Shown here: piece by piece, positions 44,646 through 55,300 of the stretch
Numbering within the stretch: position 1 is the first letter of the stretch
How the letters are laid out: each line of letters begins with the position of its first letter
Assembly: GCA_029959195.1 (NCBI GenBank)
Contig: CP114123.1
Location: forward strand, 1,550,001-1,614,000
Origin: Dictyophora rubrovolvata
Taxonomy: Eukaryota > Basidiomycota > Agaricomycetes > Phallales > Phallaceae
DNA: 64,000 nt
Direction of reading: 5' to 3'
Translations under genes and position numbers: made by a program
The notes under the pieces: generated by a model
Seen by the model: the letters and a program-made list of their open reading frames with translations, nothing else
What the model was told of the DNA's origin: nothing
Databases searched by the model: none

Positions 44646-46570
44646 ATGTTGAATACCTCTTCCCAGTCCAAGTTTTCTGACGACGATGAATATGATACAG
44701 CCACTGGTGAACTCGATCAGGCTTCAAACTCTTCCCAAGCTCACCTCCCTCCTAAGCTTGAGAGAACTGCGAGTAATAAGCACAAGGACAAGAGGGAGGA
44801 GGACGACGATATTCCCTTGGCACAGAGCATCCCTGGTGCACTCCGTGCTCAGAAATCAATTCGTGTCCGAGACAAGACCTATCTAGGCTCTAGAGCAAAA
44901 CCTCAAACTGAAGCAAAACAAGTGTGTACAACAACACTATATCGCCCGACGTGTTCCGCTACTAACTTGCATACTTCACTGGCAAAACAGTCTACCTCTA
45001 CAGAATTTACGGAAAAACTAGCTCGTAAATTAACCCAGTTGAAATACAACTCGCCCTCTACTACCCCTCAACCCGCTCCAGCGTCACCTTCTGTAATGCG
45101 CACAAATCAGATGCATTCATCATTCCCTGATGCACCACCCTCTCGTCCTTCACAATCAGTGTCGCCTAGCACTCGGAGCGCATTTTTACCTTCAGCGAGC
45201 CGTCCTCGCAATAAATCACTCAGTCAGCCGCAGTTTGCGCTCAACGTCGACCCGATTCGTCACAAAAATGAACAACCAGTGCTGTCCCGCTCGTCTACTC
45301 AATTTCCTTCCAGTAAAATGTCACAAGGCATCCAATTATCCACCGATTTGTCGGCTAGACCGGCGGCCCTACCTTTCGATAGAGCACAAACAATGCCTGT
45401 ACGTGCCAGATCGAAGTCTTTCAGCTCATTATCAAAATCACCCAGTCATCCTTCTCAATTTAATGACCAAGTCCATAAACCGCCGCCCCTTCCTAATCTT
45501 CGTTCAATTCCTGCGCCGCCAGATGGCAACATGTTACAGCAACGTGTTTTTATTGACTCAATGCAGCGATTTAACAATGTTCTGATTCGACCTCACACTT
45601 CCGCCTATGAGATTATCACAACAGTAGCGAGTCAAGGTGAACTAGGCAGCAACGGTAACAACACCATAAAGGACTGGATGTTATGGGAAATTGTTCATGA
45701 CTTTGGGTTAGGTAAGTCTCCTTGATACGAAATGTTATTTTCATCCCTTTCTTAAGAACCTTTTTGCATACAATGAAGAACGACCTATTCGATCCTATGA
45801 GCGCCCGAGTGAAATTTACGCTTCATGGAATACTGACATGAGACTGAACGCCTTCATGCTCAAAAAAACCCCTTTATCATCAATATTGGCACCGGACAAG
45901 ATACCCAACAGTTCTCCAACGTTTAACGGCTATGTTCAGTGGGAAGCTAAACGCGGCAAGTGGAACAAACGATGGATGGAACTAAGTGAACATAGTATAT
46001 GGTTATCGAAACGTAACACAGTATGTGTTTTTCGTTCAGTCTTTTTTTTTTAAGAACCCTTGTACATACCATTTTCACCTCATCCTAGGGCAAGGATCGG
46101 ACTTTTCTTTGTTCGATTTCCAATTTCGATTGTTATTTTATGTCGCGGCAATATAAAGCTCCTGGATCCTTCGTGTTTGCTCTCAAATCAACCGATAATC
46201 TGACCATGTTCGAAAATCCGGCTGATTATCTTCATGTTTTTTCTTGCGATCCAAAGGACGGTGTCCGCTGGACGCAGGCAATATTGCTTGCTAGGGTAAG
46301 ATTTAAATTACTTAAAAAGTTGCTTAAACAAGGTTTTTTACATTAAAGAAACAGTCCTACGTTCTTCACAAGGAACGAACCGTACTTTTTACCACCTCGG
46401 CCGTTTCATCCATGACACCGGTTAACACCAACTCGCACCCTGACCACCACGATCGTAAAAAATCCTTGAGCCTAAAGAAACCCTTACTTGAGCTTAAAAC
46501 ACGTCGGAACGAGACCAAGGACAATAACAAAGAGTTTTTTAAGTCCGGATCTTTACTGGCAAGATCGTAG
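44646..46570 (+). CDS. RA-PH domain signalling adaptor (MIG-10/Grb7-like)
   Basis: A Ser/Pro-rich disordered N-terminus of about 300 residues (for example PASPSVMRTNQMHSSFPDAP) precedes a Ras-association-like segment, QQRVFIDSMQRFNNVLIRPH ... IKDWMLWEIVHDFGLERPIR. Linker SEIYASWNTDMRLNAFMLKK leads to a PH domain, FNGYVQWEAKRGKWNKRWME, LSEHSIWLSKRN, FMSRQYKAPGSFVFALKS and CDPKDGVRWTQAILLAR (the conserved C-terminal Trp). The tail is basic (HHDRKKSLSLKKPLLELKTR). The RA-PH order fits adaptors that bind Ras-family GTPases and phosphoinositides at the plasma membrane. Start: the first ATG of the long open frame; introns after FGL, KRNT and LLAR. Confidence 0.82.
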
Positions 46571-46889
46571 ATATATGTACATATCCCCCCCCCCCCCCCC
46601 GTTCGCGCGCCAAGAGGGTGCTTGTATTTATATTCAAAGACGGAACTTGTCTACGATTTTGTTATAAAAGCTCTCGTTATAATATGAATGTTCCTTTACT
46701 TCAAGTCCATACGAGGTTTGTGCAATATAAATATCCTTCTTCCCGGGTTTCCTCAAGGGGGTATTTATGTATGTATGTCCGCATTTTGAACGCTTATAAG
46801 ATATACACACTACATATATATGTATGTATATGTATGACTGCATATAAACAAACACGTTGCATTCCCAAGACGAATTCACATTCCTAGGT
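46571..46889. other. Convergent 3' region with a 16-base C run
   Basis: A homopolymer of 16 C at 46585-46600 lies 15 bp after the RA-PH stop codon, followed by GTTCGCGCGC. TATATGTATGTATATG repeats lie near 46810. No gene. Confidence 0.5.
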
Positions 46890-48783
46890 CTAAAATAACT
46901 CCGCCAGATCTGCAAATGGATCTTTACTGTTTCGCTGTGTCTGATGCGGTGGACTCTGGGAAGAGTATGAAGTTCGGTATGTTGTAGATGATTGGAATAA
47001 CGGGGGCGTAGGTTGAGGTGTAGTAGGGAGGGCTATCCCACCTTGAGTGAGAGGTGAAAACAAGGAGCTTCCATTTCCATTATTGTTACTAGATGCTAGA
47101 AGTGGTATTGGTGGTGTTTGTGATGATGGAACGGCGTTGGGTATGTAATTAGGGGGAGGACTGCCCGAGCCACCACCACCAAAGATACTTGCTAAATCAT
47201 TCGTTGCGACGTGTGTTGGCATTTGTGCTGATGTTGATGGCTCATCGTCTAGAAGATTGATAAGATCTTCCGACTGTGACTGTAATTGAGCCCTTGATCT
47301 GTGCCAAATAATTCAAGTGAATTTGACACGTGCGCTTGGAGGGAAAAGAGACGTACGAGCCGATTAAATTTGCCGGAACAACATTGGCAACACCCTCATA
47401 ATCACCTTTTTTAAAAGCTTCGAACCGTGTGAGGGTATTGTTGATCTGATCGTTGATTTGCAAAAAGGTAGCTACGTGCAAAAGAAAAGAAAAGAAAAAA
47501 GTCAAAAGCCATACCAAGAGAGCGTGTTGATACGTATATACCTAAAGATTCGGGATCGTCCGACTCTGCATCAGAAATCCATTTTTGTATCTTTGGTCGA
47601 GCGGACAGCAGTGGAGCAGCGACTTGCTATAGTTCAAAAGCAGTGAGAGAGGAACCACAAGTGCCTTAATGTGGTACATACATCGTATACATCTCCAGCT
47701 GCCCATTTCTCTTTTTTCTCTTTATCAACGTTATCCAACATTTCATTTAATAAAATAACTTTCTGTTCAAGTTTTTCGAGATCTTTCAATGCCTGTGTCC
47801 GGTAGTTCGGCTTAGCATCTGGATCCTAAGCTTCCATTAACAAACGCAACAAAGTAAAACTCAGGAACCGCGTTACTCACGGCGCCTGCCATTATTTTCA
47901 TGAGCTCCTGCGCAGCCGCCAGGTCTCTTGGTGTTCCTCGACGAATCAATTCCTGAAGTTTCTAATAAAAGAATAAATATGAGAAAGAAGGTGTGAAACA
48001 AATTTATTCTACGTACGGCGGCCTGTGCCTCTCTATCCTCGGATTCCAATTCCTCGGCATTCTTGAGCTCTTGCTTAAAAATTATACGATACATATATTA
48101 GTTTTGCCACAATTTTTATAATCAAACAGGGTACTCGCGCACAGAGCCGCTAGCAAGAGCTGAATTAGTTCTCTGTAGATCACGAAATCTGTAGCCTAAG
48201 CCAGGAAAGACTGGTTGATACCCATTTTACAAAAGAAAGATAAATAAAATTTGGCAGCATACCCTTGAAACTCAAGAGCCGATGCATGTCTCTAATATTT
48301 CCAAGATCTTCCTTCCACCTGGATGTCACGCATATGCCTTCTTTCCAGCCGTTTATTGTGGACAAAATCCTAGACATGACGGGACCAGGAGAGAACGGGG
48401 GCCGTTCCGGAAAACGACGGACAAGCTCATTTAGAAATTCCTTTGTAGAGATTTGCAAATGAAAGGGATAACCACATGATTCGACTAGCATGTCAAGAAG
48501 CGACAGAGCGAGCAACGATACATGGGGATTACGATGATTTACCAGCCGAACGATACTCATGGCAGCTTCCCGGGGTCTTTAGAATAAAGCAACTGTTTTT
48601 TTAAAAAAGAAACGATAATTGGAAGGAAACGATGTTTACTCACGTATTAGCTTTCTTCTTGTTGATGTATTCCGCCAACTCGAGCTGAATGGCATAGTTT
48701 GGTTCATGAAGTGTCGGATCGCATGCGCGGTAAACCAAATTCGCAACAGGGGACATGCTCCCGAATGCGCCGAGATCTACCAT
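46890..48783 (-). CDS. GGA: GGA-type VHS-GAT clathrin adaptor without visible ear domain
   Basis: Arf-dependent sorting at the trans-Golgi. The start MVDLGAFGSMSPVANLVYRA begins the VHS domain, continuing CDPTLHEPNYAIQLELAEYI, NHRNPHVSLLALSLLDMLVE and GYPFHLQISTKEFLNELVRR. The GAT region follows: AQELMKIMAGADPDAKPNYR, LEQKVILLNEMLDNVDKE, LATFLQINDQINNTLTRFEA. A hinge has a clathrin-box-like EDLINLLDDE, then a Gly/Pro/Ser-rich segment and a terminal DPFADLAELF. The gamma-adaptin-ear (GAE) domain that normally closes GGA proteins is not in the reading frame, nor in the 319 bp after the stop. Seven or more short introns. Divergent from SURF6 with 132 bp between ATGs. Confidence 0.88.
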
Positions 48784-48915
48784 AGTCCCAGGATTGCAGT
48801 AGTAATAATGATAAGGACAGTTCGGTTGTGGAAAAGGAACGGGTTAAGTAATAATCGTGTGACACAACTCTTTAAGTCACATAACGGGAGGTTTACACAA
48901 GTCAGTCCGCTTCTT
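48784..48915. promoter_or_regulatory. Divergent promoter region, GGA / SURF6
   Basis: 132 bp between opposing ATGs. No core element recognised; inferred from layout. Confidence 0.45.
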
Positions 48916-50381
48916 ATGTCAGGTCCATCGACCTTGACGACGACTACGGCTCTTAGAGCTTCAATTGGGAAGCATAATGAAGTATTCGAATCGCTTCTTC
49001 GACTTATACCCGCGAAGCACTACTTGGCTCGCGACGCAGAGGAGGAGGAAGAGGTAAGTAAAGCTTTATCCTCAAAGGTCAAAATGCAAAACGACATGTT
49101 ATTCTTCTTTTTTTTTTTTTTTCATTCCTCTAGTTCGCTTCTAAATATCAGAAGAATTCCAAAAAGAAAAAGAACCCAAAGCAAGTTATAAAGGAGGCTT
49201 CTAAAAAGGCTAAGAAAGCCAAGGTATGTACTATGATATGATATGCGCAGCGATTGTGTCTAATGGCGGCTCGCAGCTCGATCCCAGCAATCATAAAACT
49301 GTCCTCGACATTCAAAGAGAAAAAGCTGAGGCAGAAGCTGAGGAGGAGGAGGAGGAGGAGGTAGAGGGAGGAAATGAAAAAGAACTCAACACCAACGGGG
49401 GTGGAGACCAAAGCCAAAGTGACATCGACGAAACGTCCAATTTGGTTCCTATGCCTGCACCTGTCGGGATAGAATCACTGCGGGAAAAATTGCATGCCAA
49501 GATGGCCTCATTACGACATTATGGTCACAAGGTACAACAAGGTGAAGGCGGAGGCGGAGGAGATGGAGATGGAGAAAGTAAAGATGCCCTGCTAGAAGAA
49601 CGGCGTCGTAAACGGGCCGAGCTTCGAGAGAATAGAAGAAAAGGGACGAGAGAGAGGATTAAAAACGAAAAGCGTCATTCAACTACGAAAGAGAAAGAAG
49701 GGAATAATAAATCTCGTAATGGCGGACCAACAAAAGTTCGTGACTGTTTCCGACCCAGGAATCAAAAACTAATGTCTCTCTCTCTCTCTCAGCTATTGGT
49801 ACCTACATCTTCGAACAATGCCCAAGGAGAGCCATCATCAACAAAGGCTGCAAAAGAATTAGATATCACGACCGTTAGTTTCAATAAGGTGGCTTCGACG
49901 TCTAATGGCACCAAAGTCTCGACGAAAATACACAGCAAACACAAGTTAGCATCGGATCCTAAAACAGCACTCGCGCAACTTGAAGCGCGAAAGGCCAAGC
50001 TAGGAAATCTTTCGGAAGAGACGCGAGAAAGCATGCAAGAGCGGGAAAAATGGGAGAAGGCTGAATTGAGGTTGGAAGGAACCAAAGTGCGTGATGACGT
50101 GACGAGACTGAAGAAGGCTGTTAAGAGGAAAGGAAAAGAGAAAGAGAAAAGCCGAAAGGACTGGTGAGCTTGATATACAGATTGTTTTTGACTGTGTCTT
50201 TACCTCGTATATATATTATAGGGACGAACGGAAGCAAAAGCTCAAAGCGAATATGGAAGCGCGACAGAAGAAACGGACAGACAATATCGCAATGCGCAAA
50301 GAAAGGCGAGACGAGAAGAAGAAGAAGGGAGGTAAAGCTAGACCAGGATTTGAAGGGAAACGGTTTGGAAAAAGTAAATGA
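48916..50381 (+). CDS. RRP14: SURF6/Rrp14 ribosome-biogenesis protein
   Basis: A nucleolar factor for 40S and 60S assembly. [20 protein letters not shown] and [20 protein letters not shown] form the N-terminal RRP14 motif; exons at 48916-49053 and 49134-49223 are followed by the Lys-rich [21 protein letters not shown] long charged middle follows, with [17 protein letters not shown] (conserved SURF6 entry motif) and [17 protein letters not shown]. The SURF6 core is [80 protein letters not shown] and GFEGKRFGK. The intron at about 49734-49790 (GTTCGT...CTCTCAG) is 57 nt with no stop in frame, so retention would add 19 residues. Low-complexity Glu and Gly runs are present. Confidence 0.93.
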
Positions 50382-50774
50382 TAAACCAGTTGTGTGCATC
50401 ATATAGGTATATATATATCATATATATTAAATTAAAACCCAATTAATTTCGGTGCAGTCTTAGAGAAGGAGTAGTAAAAGTTATTAGAAAGTGTGTTTTT
50501 TTTTTTTATAACGAATATCAAAAAAGTACACGCAAATGTTGATAATGCAAACCAGACATGTCACAAATATACTGTATGTTAATGAGATATTGCAGAGGAA
50601 AGACGAGAGATAGAAAGGAAGAAATAGTACACACAAAAAAAAAAAAAAGAAAGGGGACCGAAGGGTATAATAAGAAACAGAATATTTTAGTTTGACGAGG
50701 AAAGCTAGGTAGATATATAATAACATAACGATTGTTAGACAGGGATGATAGAAAGAGAATATATTATTTTTTAA
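50382..50774. other. Convergent 3' region, AT-rich
   Basis: AT- and A-run-rich DNA (TATATATCATATATAT near 50410; A runs near 50636) between SURF6 and the homeodomain gene. No gene seen. Confidence 0.5.
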
Positions 50775-52360
50775 CTATAAAGAATCGGTGTGGGAAGTGA
50801 AATAGCGGGGGGCTAAATCCCGTGGCGAGTTATGATATTGAGAATACGACGACTGGAAATCGGGGTACGGAGGGGGAGCAGAATTCGGAGGATATGACAG
50901 TCTGCGATCATGAGGATAAATAGGATGTGACTGAGCCTGATAGCGGGGGGCAGCAGAGGCAGAGTCAGGATAGTAAGGGGGATCATATAGGCGCAGGGTG
51001 TGGGTGTCTTGAGAGGGAGGGGGACGACGGAGAATGCCTGGGACGGTGTGGGGGGGCGCATACACGTGGGATGGGTACATGGACCCTATTTGTCGGGGAA
51101 GTGAGCGATACGGGTCTGAAGTGACAGAGGATGAGCTTTGTGGTTTGGTGGCAGGGGCAAGAATTCGTCGACGAGCCTGAAGGGGGGAGGAGACAGACAG
51201 AATTGAGAATTATGGTCTAGTATTCACTAAGGAGAAAAACGTACATTAATCATCCAGTTGGAGACTTGACTCATGCTGAGCTTTGTGCGATTACACAAAT
51301 CGCGCTTTTCATCCTCGCTTGGATATGGGTGATCGGAGTGAGCGTGTAGCCACTCTTTGAGGAGATCCGTGGTATGTTTTGGCAGCTTTCCGCGAGGACG
51401 GCGGACCGGCTGGGAGGAGTCTGGCTGGGACTGCTGTGATGACAGAGAGTGGGAGGTTGGGGATGTGGCAGGGGGGGTGGAACCGGTGGGAGTGAGTTGC
51501 TGCTGATGATGAGGGGAAGGAGGGGTCATGGCAGGAGAGCGACGACGCTTGGGGGAATGGTCGAGGGGTGGGGATGCAGAGGCAGATACCGAGTGAGCTG
51601 TCTGAGATGGTGACGGGTGGAGGTGGGGATGATGAGAGTGATGGGGATGATGATGGTGGTGGTGGTGGTGGTGAGAGTGCTGTTGCTGAATTTCGCTATT
51701 CCAGGGAATGGAGGAAAACTGAGGGGAGTCGGTTGGGGGTACACTGTAAGGGCTGTTACTGGTGGCTGGAGTGGTGGCACCACCACCGAGACCATTATTA
51801 GGAGAAGTACTGGGGGCGCCACCATGGCCACCACCTAAACTATCGAGGCCAATGGAGGGGAAGGAATAGGTAGACAGGGCGTGAGATGGTGTTGTTGTTG
51901 TTGTTGTTGTTGTTGTTGTCATCGATGATGCTGAGCGACGGTTTGACAGAGACAAGTCTGAAATCATGGAAGGGCGACGACCGAACAATGATGATGGGTC
52001 GACTGGCTCGAGGAGCTGGTCGAGACCTGGGAGAGATGGCTTTCTGACGGGGTCGAGAGCACTCAGATCTGGTTCGGTGGCGGGACTGTTAGAGTCTGAG
52101 GTGGTAGAGTCAGACATTCGGCGATCAGAGTAAATGTCCGTTGGAGTGGGATATAGCATTCTGGGAGGATATTAACATTAACACAGAGCGTTGTATTACT
52201 AGTACGCATGTACTCACGTCTTGTCAGAGGCAAACAGAGGATCAATGTCTTTTGACCTGGAAGCGAAACGCGTCAGAATGACAGGCCGAAGTGAGACGTG
52301 AATGCTCTTTTTTTTTTTTTTCTTTGCTCACCAGGCAGAATATACGAGCGTATCCGACAT
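50775..52360 (-). CDS. TALE-class homeodomain transcription factor
   Basis: A DNA-binding regulator. Four exons: MSDTLVYSAW, SKDIDPLFASDKT, the large exon starting MLYPTPTDIYSDRRMSDSTT, and a last exon from ARRRILAPATK. The homeodomain lies at PVRRPRGKLPKHTTDLLKEW, LHAHSDHPYPSEDEKRDLCN, RTKLSMSQVSNWMINARRR. The HPYPSEDEK segment carries the three-residue insertion between helices 1 and 2 that defines TALE proteins, and N51/R53 in NWMINARRR are intact; the usual WF is WM here. The domain is preceded by long low-complexity Ser/Thr/Pro, poly-Thr and a nine-His run, and followed by a Pro/Tyr-rich tail. Class members control development in fungi; this gene's targets are unknown. About 480 residues. 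Confidence 0.92.
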
Positions 52361-55300
52361 TGAGTCTGATTTTCGTGCTTTTTTTTTGAGGATGTAGTGA
52401 TCTGCGAGATATTGGAATGAGCGTACTTTATAGCAATCGAGATGATATACGAATGCAACATAATAATATAAAAAATTATAAAAAATTATAATAAATATAT
52501 ATTATATGTTGTATATTATTATTCTATTCCCCGGAGGCGAACAAGCGGCAGTGCAAAAATTCAATAGAGTCGCGTCCCGGCGTCTGTTTAATTGAGCGAG
52601 AGATCTCTCTGAACAGCTCTTCTTGTTCCCTTTTCCAGTCAAACCGGGGCAATGGCTTCGGCTGGCCCATACTCGGCACAGGTTTCCTCATTTGGTCATA
52701 TGAAATTGCCCTCGAAATCCAGCGGACCAAGATGCGATCGACCCTCGCTTAAAGCCATTAAGTAATATACATAACTCGCTCCCTCCACTCTACCTCCGTG
52801 CCTGGAAAGTCCAGAAAAAAAAAACCTCCGTGTTTCTGCTATCTCTGTTTTGGGCCATTGGTCCTTTTTCCCTCACCGCTTCTCTCTTTCTGTGTGTTCT
52901 CTCTGGTTCTCTCTGGTTCCCTCCTCCTCCGAGCACTTCGGGGCAACAGATTCCCTCTCCATCCCCGACCTCGACTTCTTCTTGGCACACTTTGTGTGCG
53001 TGTGTGGGTTTGTGTTCGTGGTGGGTGTTTCATAATCCCGCCGTCCAATCCCCATCCACCAACACTACCATCCCGCCTCTCTCCCTTCTGATCTCCCATT
53101 TCCCCGTTCTCACACCTCATCATCATCATCATCTTTCGTTTATCTACACGTGATCATAACTAGTTCTGCTAGTCCCTTGGTCTAGTAAATTGTAAATAGC
53201 AGTCAACAGTGCAATATAATATGTATAGTACTACCCCTCTCCTCCTCCTGATCGATATCAATTCTCCCCCAATACGCGCCTTTCAAGGGATCGCCACCTC
53301 AATTCGTCCATGGATCTGCTCGCTAAGATACAGAGATCTGATAGATAGATGGATGGATGGATGGATGATTATAACAGACAAATAGGTGAAATATGTGTGT
53401 GCATAGATAGCAAACACTCTACTAGTTGAACACACAGTCCTCCTTGTCCTCCCGAGCTCTCTTTGTTAGTCTATAATACAATAGACTCTCTTTTGGTTCC
53501 TCCACATCAAGTCGGGTCGAATCTTCTTCCCTTTCATTGTTTCTCCAACTCACTTAACTAGCCGAAGTAACCATCATTTCAAAATCTCCCGTTTATTTTC
53601 GCGTTCGCATTCGAGTTCGCGCTGATGATAGTGATGATAATTATGATGATGATGGATGGTGGTCGTGGATAATGAAAGAAAAAACACCAGTTGGGATCGA
53701 CACACTCCCACACCATATATGTACATATACAATAATAATAATAATGATGATATTATTATTAATATTTACTCGCTGGCTGGCAAGCCAGTGGCATGGCTCC
53801 GCGAAGGCATGAGAGAAAAAGAAAAAGCAATCCACAATCATGGATGATACTCTCGATGCCCCATCACCGCTTTTGTAAAATCACCGGAGAACATAGATAT
53901 AACATATAGTACTTGCGTATGCTCTGCGAACTCGAGTGCTACAATGAGGGGTAATATGCATACATGGAACACAGGCACCTACATGCACATACATGTACAT
54001 ACATACAACGTAATACAGCGCGCGCTGGGGCTGTGTTGACCGCAACCAGGCAAACACACTCAGTTTTTGGAAAATCATCCAAGTATCGATCAAGTACTAA
54101 TATCCGTTTCATTAGCCCAAAAAAAGTCATATTCAAACATACAAGACTACCAACTCAAGAAGTCCCCAGTACTACTAGTATAGCCCGACTCAGTTTCATT
54201 CATTACGGACTCTTGAGAGTTCATTATGCATGCATGCATCAGCGTATCATCACCCCATCAGAAATTATCGGAAAAAGAACTTGAATCTTCGCACTGTCTA
54301 TATATAGTTACATTACCCCATCCCAATAATCCTTCTAACAGCAATGATCATGAGTCAGTGCCAGCCACCCTCCTGAAAAGAAACACCGATACGCTATCAA
54401 ACACCAATAGTGCGAACCTCCTCCTGTTTATCAAAAATTACCGTGTATTCGATGGAACCAGCATCCGATGACTACTAAACTAGAACAGACTCGTATTATT
54501 ATACTACAGCTCATTGCGGCGCCGACTTAGTATCACTGTCCAGCAAAGACTGCTACGATATATGAAAAAGAAAAGAAGCATAAAAGCATAACTACTCGTA
54601 TTATATATATATATTATCATATCCGTATATATATGAATGAAAAACGCGCCAAGACTCGGTATAATAATATTATTAACCGCATGAATTTCAATCTTGTATT
54701 CCGACCACAATCCGCGATGCACACTCTCTTTGCATACAACTGAAAACTAACAAAATTATTTCACATACACATATATTATATGTTTTGAAATTCTACACGC
54801 ACACACACACACAGGTCATCCCGGAAATTGACAATCAATAGACTAATCATGATTCTGGCAACCTGAAGATCACTGTTTGAGGCTGAAACAACAGTTGATA
54901 GAAGAAGAAATCGAAAGTGCGACTACCCAGTTTTTTTTAAAAAAAAATTCCAACATCGTTATCCAACATCGAACTCGGGTAAATAGGGCGTTACGTGTAA
55001 ATCAACGAGATCCAATTTGACGGTCGACCGTCGAGAGCACAACAGTTTCCGAATGAGGCTGTTTATTACTACTACTCGCCGACTCTGTGAGCTTCAGTGC
55101 AAAAAATAAATAAATCAACAATTGGCGAGATTGGCACGATGGTATTCGTATTCGTATTTGGAATTTCCCACTTCGCTTCATCTTCGTATGTAACTCATCG
55201 CTTTATCGGTGGTATTTCACGCCCTTTGTGCTTTCAGGACAATTTGTTTGGCAACCAATAGCCAAAGTCCAATAATGGTGTGCAAACTTCTCTCCTCTCT

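Noticed and set aside
49734-49790. Retained coding segment in SURF6
   Set aside because: It begins GT and ends in a long CT tract plus AG, and joining its flanks gives GGPTK-LLVP as expected. Treated as an intron, though it is a multiple of three without a stop.
52798-53153. Overlapping plus-strand ORFs of ~100 codons
   Set aside because: They arise from a pyrimidine-rich tract; products are Ser/Leu/Pro/Phe-rich in several frames at once, typical of low complexity.
53335-53368. GATA/GATG run as a telomere or centromere repeat
   Set aside because: It is short and local; an ordinary microsatellite.
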